Shown: positions 31,818 through 39,588 of the stretch, piece after piece
Layout: each line of letters starts with the position of its first letter
Numbering within the stretch: the first letter of the stretch is position 1
Origin: Sphingomonas qomolangmaensis
GTDB taxonomy: Bacteria > Pseudomonadota > Alphaproteobacteria > Sphingomonadales > Sphingomonadaceae
DNA: 64,000 nucleotides
Reading direction: 5' to 3'
Assembly: GCF_024496245.1 (NCBI RefSeq)
Contig: NZ_CP101740.1
Coordinates: 496,001 to 560,000 of the forward strand
Program-made: the position numbers and the translations under genes
The notes under the pieces: model-generated
Told to the model about the DNA's origin: nothing
What the model saw: the letters and a program-made list of their open reading frames with translations, nothing else
Databases searched by the model: none

Positions 31818-34781
31818 ATGCGAAACGGCGTTAATGGGTCAGGCCGCGCGACGGCGCATATTCGGTTCGCGAGCGTTCTGGCGATTGCGTGCTGCCTCGC
31901 GACGCCGGCGATGGCGCAAGAGGCCGCGCCCGCCGCTCCCGACGAAACGGCGCTTCCCGCGCAGGCCGAAGCCGACAGCGCTGCGTCGGTGCAGGACGTC
32001 GTCGTTACCGGTTCGCGCATCGTCTCGAGCGGCTTCAACGCCCCGACCCCCACGACGGTGATCGGCGACGCGCAGATCGAAGCCAACGCCCAGCCCAACA
32101 TCTTCACCACCGTGTCGCAGCTTCCCTCGCTCCAGGGTTCGAGCGGTACGCAGGTCAACACCTTCAGCACCTCGAGCGGCGCGCAGGGGCTCAGCTCGTT
32201 CTCGCTTCGCGGCGTCGGCGCGATCCGCACGCTGACGCTGCTCGACGGCCAGCGCGTCGTCGGTGCCAACGTCACCGGTTCGCCCGACGTCAGCCTGTTC
32301 CCGCAGCTGCTGATCAAGCGCGTCGACATCGTCAACGGCGGCGCGTCGGCATCCTATGGCTCCGATGCGGTCGGCGGTGTCGTCAACTTCATCACCGACA
32401 CCCGGTTCAAGGGCGTCAAGGGGAACGTCCAGGGCAGCATCACCGATTATGGCGATGACGAATCGGTCCTAGTCCAGCTCGCGGCGGGCACCAGCTTCAT
32501 GGAAGATCGCCTGCATCTGGTCGTCAGCACCGAATATGCCGACGAAGCAGGCGTCGGGCCGGGCGAGTTCGGCATCGACCTTGCCAATGGTCGCGACTGG
32601 TACACCCAGCGAACGTTGGTCAACCGCGGCGTGCTCAACGACGGATCGCCGCAATATGTGATCCGCGATTTCGCGCAGTCGATCGGCTTTACCAAATATG
32701 GTTTGATCACCGCCGGCCCGCTGCAAGGCATCGCCTTCGATCAATCGGGCAGCCCGTTCGAGTTTGATTACGGATCGAACGGCGTACCCTCGGGCAATGC
32801 CGCGGGGACCGTCATCGGATGCTTCGCCGGCTTCTGCGAAGGCGGCGATCTTTCGGGCAACGTAGATGCTGGGCGTTCGCTCAAGTCGGGCATCGAGCGG
32901 ATGAACAGCTATGGCCGGCTGGGCTTCGATTTCCTGCCCAACAACGAGGTCTATCTGTCGCTGAGCGTCAGCCAGGTGAAGACCAACAACCAGCCGATCA
33001 ACGGCCAGAACCGCCCCAACCTCACGATCCAGTGCGCGAACCCGTTCGTGCCTGCGTCGGTGAGCGCACAATGCGCGACCGCGGGCATCACCAGCTTCCG
33101 CTATGGCACCAGCAACGCAGCACTCGGCAACACCCAGGTTTCGACCGACCGCCGCCAGTATCGCGGCGTCGTCGGTATCAAGGGCGCGCTGCCGGTGGGC
33201 GGCAGCGACTGGAATTACGACATCTATTACCAGCACGGCACGACCTATGCCGATATCGATGTCGACAACATCCTGCTGTCGAACCGCTTCAACCAGGCGA
33301 TCGACGCGGTGATGCTGAACGGCGCGATCGTGTGCCGCAGCGCCGCAGCGCGCGCGAGCGGTTGCCAGCCGCTCAACATCATCGGCGGCAATCCGTCCGA
33401 GGCGGCGCTGCGCTATGTCCAGCCCGAACAGGGACCCTATCAGCGGACGCGACTGTCGCAGGACGTGATCGGGGTGAACTTCTCGGGCTCGCCGGTCGAT
33501 CTGTGGGCAGGACCGTTGTCGGTCGCGTTCGGTGCCGAGTTCCGCCACGAATTCTACCGCGTCGAAGCCGATCCCTATGGCGCGGGCATCACCAATACGC
33601 CCAACAATGCCGACTACCCCTTCGACCCGGTCCTGCTCGCCGACGGTAACAACTGGTATGCGGGCAACTACAAGAACGGCAACGGCGCCTATGGCGTCAA
33701 GGAAGCCTATCTCGAGCTCGACCTTCCCGTCATCAATTCGGACGCGATGGGGCGTGCGAACATCAACGGCGCGGCGCGCATCACCGATTACTCGACCTCG
33801 GGCACCGTCTGGACGTGGAAGATCGGCGGCACCTGGGATCTGCCGATCGACGGGCTGCGCATCCGCGGCGTGACCTCGCGCGACGTCCGCGCGCCCAATT
33901 TGTCCGAGCTGTTCGCGGCGCCGGTCACGACGACGCTGCCCAATTTCTTCGATCCGTTCCAGAACCGCAACATCCTGGCGCTGCAGAACTCGATCGGGAA
34001 CACCGAGCTGCGGCCCGAAATCGCACGCAACACCAATTTGGGGATCGCGCTGTCGGGCGCATCCTGGCTGCCGGGGTTCAGCGTCTCGGTCGATTATTAT
34101 TCGATCAAGATCGACGACGTCATTTCGAGCATCGGCGCCGGCCAGATCGTCGATCTGTGCTTCCAGGGGCTGGTTCCCGAGACGTGCAGCGCGTTCAACC
34201 TGAACAACACCAACGGCCCGAACTTCATCAACGTCCAGGCCTTCAACCTGGCGTCGATCAAGACCAGCGGCTTCGATATCGAAGCGGGCTATCGCTGGGT
34301 CCAGCCGCTCGGCCTGCCGGGCAGCTTCTCGGTTCGCGCGCTGGCGACGCATGTGCGCGAGTTCATCACCGATACCGGTTTGCCTAACACCGTGCCGGCC
34401 GACAGCGCAGGCGTGAACCTGGGCAACACCCCCGATTGGAAGTGGCTGGCGACGCAAAGCTACGAGAACGATAATTTCTCGCTGCTGGTGCAGGAACGCT
34501 GGTTCAGCGACGGCAAGATCGGTGCGAACTATGTCGTGTGCGAAGCGGGCTCGTGCCCGGTTTCGACCTCGAACGCCCCGACGATCGACCAGAATTTCGT
34601 CCCCGGCGCCTTCTATCTCGACATCGGCGGCACGCTGAACGTGACCGAGGACGTCACCGCCTATTTCAAGGTCGACAACCTGCTCAACCGCGATCCGGCG
34701 CTGTCGCCCTTCTTCTCGAACCCTGCGCTGTACGACATGCTTGGCCGCACCTTCCGCCTGGGGATGCGCTTCAAGATGTAA
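31818..34781 (+). CDS. TonB-dependent outer-membrane receptor
   Basis: A 987-residue outer-membrane transporter. The leader RFASVLAIACCLATPAMA is followed by an acidic/Ala linker and the TonB box region VQDVVVTGSRIVSSGFNAP. The plug domain has SSFSLRGVGAIRTLTLLDGQRV and VDIVNGGASASYGSDAVGGVVNF. The barrel has the family repeats GASWLPGFSVSVDYYSIKIDD and a final RLGMRFKM. It is of the sphingomonad type used for plant oligosaccharides, aromatics and polyphenols, not a clear siderophore receptor. ATG at 31818 follows GGGAGA; a GTG at 31815 is an alternative. Its AT-rich promoter gap is shared with the GntR-type regulator, so it is probably the entry port of the catabolic locus. Confidence 0.92.
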   Translation: MRNGVNGSGRATAHIRFASVLAIACCLATPAMAQEAAPAAPDETALPAQAEADSAASVQDVVVTGSRIVSSGFNAPTPTTVIGDAQIEANAQPNIFTTVSQLPSLQGSSGTQVNTFSTSSGAQGLSSFSLRGVGAIRTLTLLDGQRVVGANVTGSPDVSLFPQLLIKRVDIVNGGASASYGSDAVGGVVNFITDTRFKGVKGNVQGSITDYGDDESVLVQLAAGTSFMEDRLHLVVSTEYADEAGVGPGEFGIDLANGRDWYTQRTLVNRGVLNDGSPQYVIRDFAQSIGFTKYGLITAGPLQGIAFDQSGSPFEFDYGSNGVPSGNAAGTVIGCFAGFCEGGDLSGNVDAGRSLKSGIERMNSYGRLGFDFLPNNEVYLSLSVSQVKTNNQPINGQNRPNLTIQCANPFVPASVSAQCATAGITSFRYGTSNAALGNTQVSTDRRQYRGVVGIKGALPVGGSDWNYDIYYQHGTTYADIDVDNILLSNRFNQAIDAVMLNGAIVCRSAAARASGCQPLNIIGGNPSEAALRYVQPEQGPYQRTRLSQDVIGVNFSGSPVDLWAGPLSVAFGAEFRHEFYRVEADPYGAGITNTPNNADYPFDPVLLADGNNWYAGNYKNGNGAYGVKEAYLELDLPVINSDAMGRANINGAARITDYSTSGTVWTWKIGGTWDLPIDGLRIRGVTSRDVRAPNLSELFAAPVTTTLPNFFDPFQNRNILALQNSIGNTELRPEIARNTNLGIALSGASWLPGFSVSVDYYSIKIDDVISSIGAGQIVDLCFQGLVPETCSAFNLNNTNGPNFINVQAFNLASIKTSGFDIEAGYRWVQPLGLPGSFSVRALATHVREFITDTGLPNTVPADSAGVNLGNTPDWKWLATQSYENDNFSLLVQERWFSDGKIGANYVVCEAGSCPVSTSNAPTIDQNFVPGAFYLDIGGTLNVTEDVTAYFKVDNLLNRDPALSPFFSNPALYDMLGRTFRLGMRFKM

Positions 34782-34833
34782 GCCGGTCGATCGGGCGGTC
34801 GGCCAGCAGCGGTCCGTCCGCCGATCGCAAGGG

Positions 34834-34858
34834 ACCGCGCCCCGTGGCGCGGTTTTTT
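34834..34858 (+). terminator. rho-independent terminator after the TonB receptor gene
   Basis: ACCGCGCC (34834-34841) pairs with GGCGCGGT (34846-34853) around CCGT and runs into TTTTTT. It starts 53 bases after the receptor stop. This is the clearest intrinsic terminator in the window and marks the right end of the catabolic locus. Confidence 0.85.
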
Positions 34859-34988
34859 GTGTCCGGGGACGATCGATGCCGCGACGATTCCGCCGGTCAG
34901 CTGCGGCGGGTGCTCATCGCCGCCGATCGTGTCGCGCAGGAATGCCAGCGCCGAGGGCGGTCCGTGCCGTTTCATTCGGCAAGGCGGC

Positions 34989-35564
34989 TCAGGCGCCCGC
35001 GGTGCCGAGGTTGAACAGCCGGTCGAGCCATTCCTTGCGGGTTTCGGTGTCGCCCTCGACATTGCCGATCAGCGTGTGCTCGACCGGGTCGATCCCCACC
35101 AGCTTGAGGATGTTGCGCTCGAAGCTCTTCACGCTGTGCGCGGCGTAGTAGAAGCGATAGAAAAACGCCGGCATCCCCATCGTCACCACCAGCCGCGCCG
35201 ATCGTCCCGTCAGCAAGGGGCGCGGCATCGTCCCTTCGGCCAGCGCAAATCCGGGCCGCGCCACCTGCTCGAGAAACGCCTTGAGCAGCGCGGGCACGTC
35301 GCCGAGCCAGAGCGGATAGAGAATGACGAGGTGCTCGGCCCGGCGGATCGCCTGTTGCGCCGCGGCGATGTCGGGGGGCGGGGTGCCGTCGGTCCACTCG
35401 GCGCGCGAGCGCAGGAACGGAATGTCGATCGTCGCGAGCTCGAGGCGCTCTATCTTGTGCCCGCTGTCGCTTGCGCCGGCGGCATAGGCATCGGCCAGCG
35501 CATGGACATAGCGGCCGCGATCGGCATCGGGATGGCCATCGATGATCAGGATGTTCTTGCTCAT
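34989..35564 (-). CDS. flavodoxin-fold NAD(P)H dehydrogenase (quinone reductase-like)
   Basis: A 191-residue FMN/FAD reductase of the NQO1/MdaB type. It starts with ILIIDGHPDADRGRYVHALADAY, has the flavin-side loop LVILYPLWLGDVPALLKAFLEQV, and VVTMGMPAFFYRFYYAAHSVKSF. It would reduce quinones or similar electrophiles by two electrons. It is transcribed away from the universal stress protein gene. TACGTAGC at 35600-35607, about 36 bases upstream, is also found in front of the potassium channel gene. A second, different flavodoxin-fold reductase is encoded at 42443. Confidence 0.87.
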   Translation of the reverse strand: MSKNILIIDGHPDADRGRYVHALADAYAAGASDSGHKIERLELATIDIPFLRSRAEWTDGTPPPDIAAAQQAIRRAEHLVILYPLWLGDVPALLKAFLEQVARPGFALAEGTMPRPLLTGRSARLVVTMGMPAFFYRFYYAAHSVKSFERNILKLVGIDPVEHTLIGNVEGDTETRKEWLDRLFNLGTAGA

Positions 35565-35742
35565 CGCGCGACTGTGCCTGCGCGAGGCGACCACCAAAAT
35601 ACGTAGCTGTCCCAAGGGCCAGCACAGCGATCCGCCGATGGTCCTGCTAACATTCGATCCCCGGCGCCCCTCCGTAACATCCACAATGTCGAAGCCGCCT
35701 GGCTGCCGATAGCCTCGCAATCATTCGGTTGAGGAGGCAACG

Positions 35743-36546
35743 ATGAAGAACGTGCTGGTGCTCTTGCATGACGATCCCGGCCAGGAGGCGCGGTTCCAGA
35801 CCGCGCTCGACATCACCCGCGCGCTGAACGGGCATCTGACCTGCATCGATGTCGCGGTCGCCCCGATCTTCGTCGGCGACTATGCCGATATGGGCGGCAC
35901 CGCGTTGCTGATGGCCGATGAACAGCAGCGTGAAAGCGCCAACCGGACGCGGATGGAGGCGCGCCTTCGCGTCGAGGACGTTCCTTATACCTGGCGCGAT
36001 GCGCGCGGGTTTCTGGGCCAGTGCGTGCGCGATGCGGCGGTGATGACCGACCTGATCGTGCTCAACCGCGAGCTCGACGATATCCTCTACCCCGACATGC
36101 TCGAACTGGTGGGCGAGGTCCTGGTCAAGACCGGCAGGCCGATCATGGCGGTGCCCGCGACCACCAAGCGCTTCGATGCGTTCGGCAGCGCACTGCTTGC
36201 CTGGGACGGGTCGCCGCAATCGGAGGCGGCGCTGCGCGCAGCGATCCCGCTGCTCGAGCACGGCCGCATGGTGACGATCCTCGAGATCGACGACGGCTCG
36301 CTGAAGGTACCCGCCACCGAAGCGGCGACCTATCTTTCGCGCCACGGCATCAAATCGATGATCCGCCGCCATTCGTCGCTGATCGATCTGCCGAGCGCGC
36401 TCATCCTGGCCACCGCGGCCGAGCTCGGCGTGGCGTATGTCGTCATGGGCGGCTTCGGTCACAGCCGCTTCGTCGAGGCGACCTTCGGCGGGGTTACCAG
36501 GCGCATGCTCAAGCAATGCCCGGTGCCGATCTTCCTGGCACATTGA
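35743..36546 (+). CDS. universal stress protein, two tandem UspA domains
   Basis: A 267-residue cytoplasmic protein made of two Usp domains. The N-terminal one starts NVLVLLHDDPGQEARFQTAL and lacks a clear nucleotide motif. The C-terminal one (SALLAWDGSPQSEAALRAA) ends with MGGFGHSRFVEATFGGVTRRML, which fits the ATP-binding G-x2-G-x9-G pattern. Usp proteins with this layout are often induced by low oxygen or stasis. It is encoded just before the FixLJ pair in the same direction, so it may be part of that output. Confidence 0.9.
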   Translation: MKNVLVLLHDDPGQEARFQTALDITRALNGHLTCIDVAVAPIFVGDYADMGGTALLMADEQQRESANRTRMEARLRVEDVPYTWRDARGFLGQCVRDAAVMTDLIVLNRELDDILYPDMLELVGEVLVKTGRPIMAVPATTKRFDAFGSALLAWDGSPQSEAALRAAIPLLEHGRMVTILEIDDGSLKVPATEAATYLSRHGIKSMIRRHSSLIDLPSALILATAAELGVAYVVMGGFGHSRFVEATFGGVTRRMLKQCPVPIFLAH

Positions 36547-36585
36547 ACACCGGTCTTGGGCTATTCTACTGAACCCGATGTCGGG

Positions 36586-36948
36586 ATGACCGGCGATCGT
36601 CGCGCGTTGATCGTCGAGCCCGAAGACAGCGTCCGGCGTAGCCTGCAGCTGATGCTGCAGGGACTGCGCTTCGCGGTCCGTTCATTCGACGGCGTACCGC
36701 CCGCGCTTGCCGACGCCTATTCGCGTAATGCGCATGTCCTGCTGTTGGCGGACGGCGTTTTCCACGCCGGCGGCGGCGCGCTATTGTCGGTGCTGCGGGC
36801 TTCGGGATGGCAGGGCAGGGCGATATTGGTGACCCGATCGCCGCACCTTGGACGGGCCGCAGCAGCCAATAGTGCCGGGTTCGCAGCGGTCCTCATCAAG
36901 CCGGTGGGGCGCCTCGACCTGCTCAATGCGCTGGCGAAGCTATTCTAG
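36586..36948 (+). CDS. stand-alone receiver-like protein
   Basis: A 120-residue single-domain protein with the shape of a response-regulator receiver: RRALIVEPEDSVRRSLQLML, a central strand LLLADGVF carrying Asp56 where the phospho-acceptor is expected, ILVTRSPH, and a late VLIKPVGRLDLLNAL with the conserved Lys-Pro. The usual acidic pair is reduced to EPED, so phosphorylation is plausible but not certain. It has no output domain. It lies between the universal stress gene and fixL-type kinase gene and might act as a phosphate sink or competitor for that kinase. A TTG at 36556 is an alternative start. Confidence 0.65.
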   Translation: MTGDRRALIVEPEDSVRRSLQLMLQGLRFAVRSFDGVPPALADAYSRNAHVLLLADGVFHAGGGALLSVLRASGWQGRAILVTRSPHLGRAAAANSAGFAAVLIKPVGRLDLLNALAKLF

Positions 36949-37156
36949 CAGTCGCAAATGCGCGTTGGGCCTCGCTCAGCTTACCCGCGGTATCGTTTCG
37001 AATGGCCATCGGCCGATATCGCGCAAAAGACGGTTTTCTGATAATGACATAGCCACGCCATCGTTGCTGCGGAAACGCGGCGCACGGCGGGTGAGCGGAT
37101 CGTGAGTGTTGAAAGGCGGGATGTAGCCCATTCGTATAGCTGCCCTGCAACCGCGC

Positions 37157-38953
37157 GTGTCTGGCTACGCCGTCGCCACCGGGGCGATCGGTGTGGCGGT
37201 GCTGGTGCATCTCGTCGCGATCCGCGCGCTTCCCGCTGCCTCTCCCTATCTGCCGTGCATCGTGGCGGTGCTGTTCACCGGCGTATTCGGCGGCGTCGGA
37301 CCGGCGTTGCTGGCGACTGCGCTCAGCGTGGTGGTGGCGATGGCGTTCGGTTGGGATCCGGGCGGGGTCGGCATGATGGGGGTGTTCCCCTTCCTGCTCG
37401 CTGCCGCGGGGGTCATCTGGATTTCGCAGCGGATCGCGCGTCGGACAATCCAGGCCGACGAGCTCGCCGACGAACTCAATCTGATGATCGAGGGTGCGAG
37501 CGGCTATGCGCTCTACATGCTCGATCCGGCGGGGCGGGTGTCAATCTGGAACGAAGGCGCGCGCCGGCTGAAGGGCTGGCAGGCTGGCGAGATCGTGGGG
37601 CAGCATTGTTCGCTGTTCTATTCGGCGCAGGCCGCGGCGGCAGGCAAGCCGCAGGCCGATCTCGAACGTGCGCGAAAGATGGGCAAGGTCGACGAGGAGG
37701 ACTGGCGGGTCCGTCAGGACGGCTCGGAATTCCTGGCGCACGTGCTGATCACCGCGCTGTACGACAAGGCCAATCGGCTGCGTGGCTATGGCACCGTCAT
37801 CCGCGACGTTACCGAACAGCGTGCGGGGGAGCACCAGGCCAGCGCCAGCGCCAACCACCTCCGTTCGATCCTGTCGACCGTGCCCGATGCAATGATCGTC
37901 ATCAATCGATCGGGCGACATCCTGTCGTTCAGCGCCGCTGCCGAGCGGTTGTTCGGCTATGCCGAGGGCGAAGTCGCGGGCACGAATATCAAGCGGCTGA
38001 TGCCCACCCCCGATCGCGAACGGCATGATGGCTATCTCGAACGCTATATGCGTACCGGCGAGCGGCGGATCATCGGCACCGGGCGCACGGTGATCGGGCT
38101 GCGGCGCAACGGCACCACCTTCCCGATGGAATTGGCGGTGGGCGAGGCGGTGACCGATGGCGAGCGCGTCTTCACCGGCTTCATCCGCGACCTGACCGAG
38201 AAGCAGCAGATGGAGGAACGCGTCGAGGAATTGCGATCGAGCCTGGTCCATGCCGCGCGCGTCAGCGCGATGGGGACGATGGCCTCGACGCTGGCGCACG
38301 AGCTCAACCAGCCGATCACCGCGGTGGTCAATTACATGCGCGGCATCCGCAACCTGACGCGCGAGGGCGATCCGCAAGACCGCCAGATGATCGAGGATGC
38401 GATCGAGGACGCCTCGCGCGAGGCGCTGCGCGCGGGCGACATCGTCCGCCGACTGCGCGAATTCGTCGCGCGCGGTGAGGTCGAAAAGAGCGTCGAGGAA
38501 TTGCCGCGACTGATCGAGGAAGCATCGAACCTGGCGCTGATCGGCGCGCATGAAAGGGGCGTGACCGCGACGTTCGCGCACGATCCGCATGCGGCTTGCG
38601 TCTTGGTCGACAAGGTGCAGATCCAGCAGGTACTCATCAACCTGATGCGCAACGCGATCGAGGCGATGTCCGACGCCCCTGTACGCCAATTGGCGGTGTC
38701 GACGCATGTCGATGCGCCAGGGTTCGTCCGCCTGACGGTGGCCGATACCGGCACCGGCATCGCGCCCGCGGTGGCAGAAAGCTTGTTCCGCGCGTTCAAC
38801 AGCACCAAGGCGGGGGGGATGGGGCTCGGCCTTTCGATCTGCCGGACGATCGTCGAGGCAAATGGCGGCCGGATATGGATGGAGCAGCGCGAAGGCGGCG
38901 GCACCGCGTTCCACTTCACGGTGGTCCAGTTCGAAAAGGAAGCGGTGGAATGA
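37157..38953 (+). CDS. fixL: FixL-type oxygen-sensing PAS histidine kinase
   Basis: A 598-residue kinase. Three hydrophobic segments fill residues 5-95. A first PAS domain spans about 105-225 and a second about 235-350. The second has the heme-PAS signature: His290 in [12 protein letters not shown] and, 20 residues on, Arg310 in [10 protein letters not shown], the same spacing as the proximal His and the oxygen-gating Arg of known FixL. The phospho-His381 is in [15 protein letters not shown]1 and G2 boxes are [18 protein letters not shown] and [11 protein letters not shown]. Heme and oxygen binding are thus strongly suggested. The GTG at 37157 lacks a good ribosome site; a nonstandard upstream start is possible. 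It overlaps fixJ by ATGA. Confidence 0.9.
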   Translation: MSGYAVATGAIGVAVLVHLVAIRALPAASPYLPCIVAVLFTGVFGGVGPALLATALSVVVAMAFGWDPGGVGMMGVFPFLLAAAGVIWISQRIARRTIQADELADELNLMIEGASGYALYMLDPAGRVSIWNEGARRLKGWQAGEIVGQHCSLFYSAQAAAAGKPQADLERARKMGKVDEEDWRVRQDGSEFLAHVLITALYDKANRLRGYGTVIRDVTEQRAGEHQASASANHLRSILSTVPDAMIVINRSGDILSFSAAAERLFGYAEGEVAGTNIKRLMPTPDRERHDGYLERYMRTGERRIIGTGRTVIGLRRNGTTFPMELAVGEAVTDGERVFTGFIRDLTEKQQMEERVEELRSSLVHAARVSAMGTMASTLAHELNQPITAVVNYMRGIRNLTREGDPQDRQMIEDAIEDASREALRAGDIVRRLREFVARGEVEKSVEELPRLIEEASNLALIGAHERGVTATFAHDPHAACVLVDKVQIQQVLINLMRNAIEAMSDAPVRQLAVSTHVDAPGFVRLTVADTGTGIAPAVAESLFRAFNSTKAGGMGLGLSICRTIVEANGGRIWMEQREGGGTAFHFTVVQFEKEAVE

Positions 38954-39573
38954 GCGATCGGCGGCTGGTGCATGTGATCGATGACGAGGATGGCGTTCGG
39001 CGGTCGGCGAGCTTCATGCTGAAGACGTCGGGGTTCGCCACGCGTACCTGGGAATCGGGGGTCGCGTTCCTCAAGGAAGCGCGCCACGCCGAGCCCGGCT
39101 GCATCCTGCTCGACATCCGGATGCCCGAGATGGACGGGCTCGAAGTCCAGCAGGCGCTCAAGGATCGCGGGATCGCGATGCCGGTGATCGTGCTGACCGG
39201 CCATGGCGACGTCACGATCGCGGTGCGTGCGATGAAGGCGGGCGCGGTCGATTTCATTGAAAAGCCCTTCGACAGCGACGTGCTGCTCGGCGCGATCGCG
39301 CGCGCGTTCGACCGGATCGATACTGCCGCGCATGCGCTGGTGCGCGCCGCCGAAGCCGATGTCGCGCTGGGCGCGCTCACCGCGCGCGAGCGCGAGGTGC
39401 TCGACGGCCTGGCGCAGGGCTATCCCAACAAGACGATCGCCTATGACCTTGGCATATCGGCGCGCACCGTCGAGGTGCACCGCGCCAACGTCATGGCCAA
39501 GCTCGGCGCGCGCAGCCTGTCCGATGCGCTGCGGATCGCCTTTGCCGCAGGCCTGGGGAAAACCCACGGCTGA
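38950..39573 (+). CDS. fixJ: FixJ-type response regulator
   Basis: A 207-residue two-domain regulator. The receiver has [18 protein letters not shown], Asp55 in [22 protein letters not shown] and DFIEKPFD. The output domain is a LuxR-type helix-turn-helix: [21 protein letters not shown], then [23 protein letters not shown]. Partner of the overlapping FixL-type kinase. In the known systems it activates fixK or oxidase genes under low oxygen; no fixK/fnr gene is seen in this window. The identity of targets is open. Confidence 0.92.
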   Translation: MSDRRLVHVIDDEDGVRRSASFMLKTSGFATRTWESGVAFLKEARHAEPGCILLDIRMPEMDGLEVQQALKDRGIAMPVIVLTGHGDVTIAVRAMKAGAVDFIEKPFDSDVLLGAIARAFDRIDTAAHALVRAAEADVALGALTAREREVLDGLAQGYPNKTIAYDLGISARTVEVHRANVMAKLGARSLSDALRIAFAAGLGKTHG

Positions 39574-39588
39574 ACGCGCGCGCGCGGA

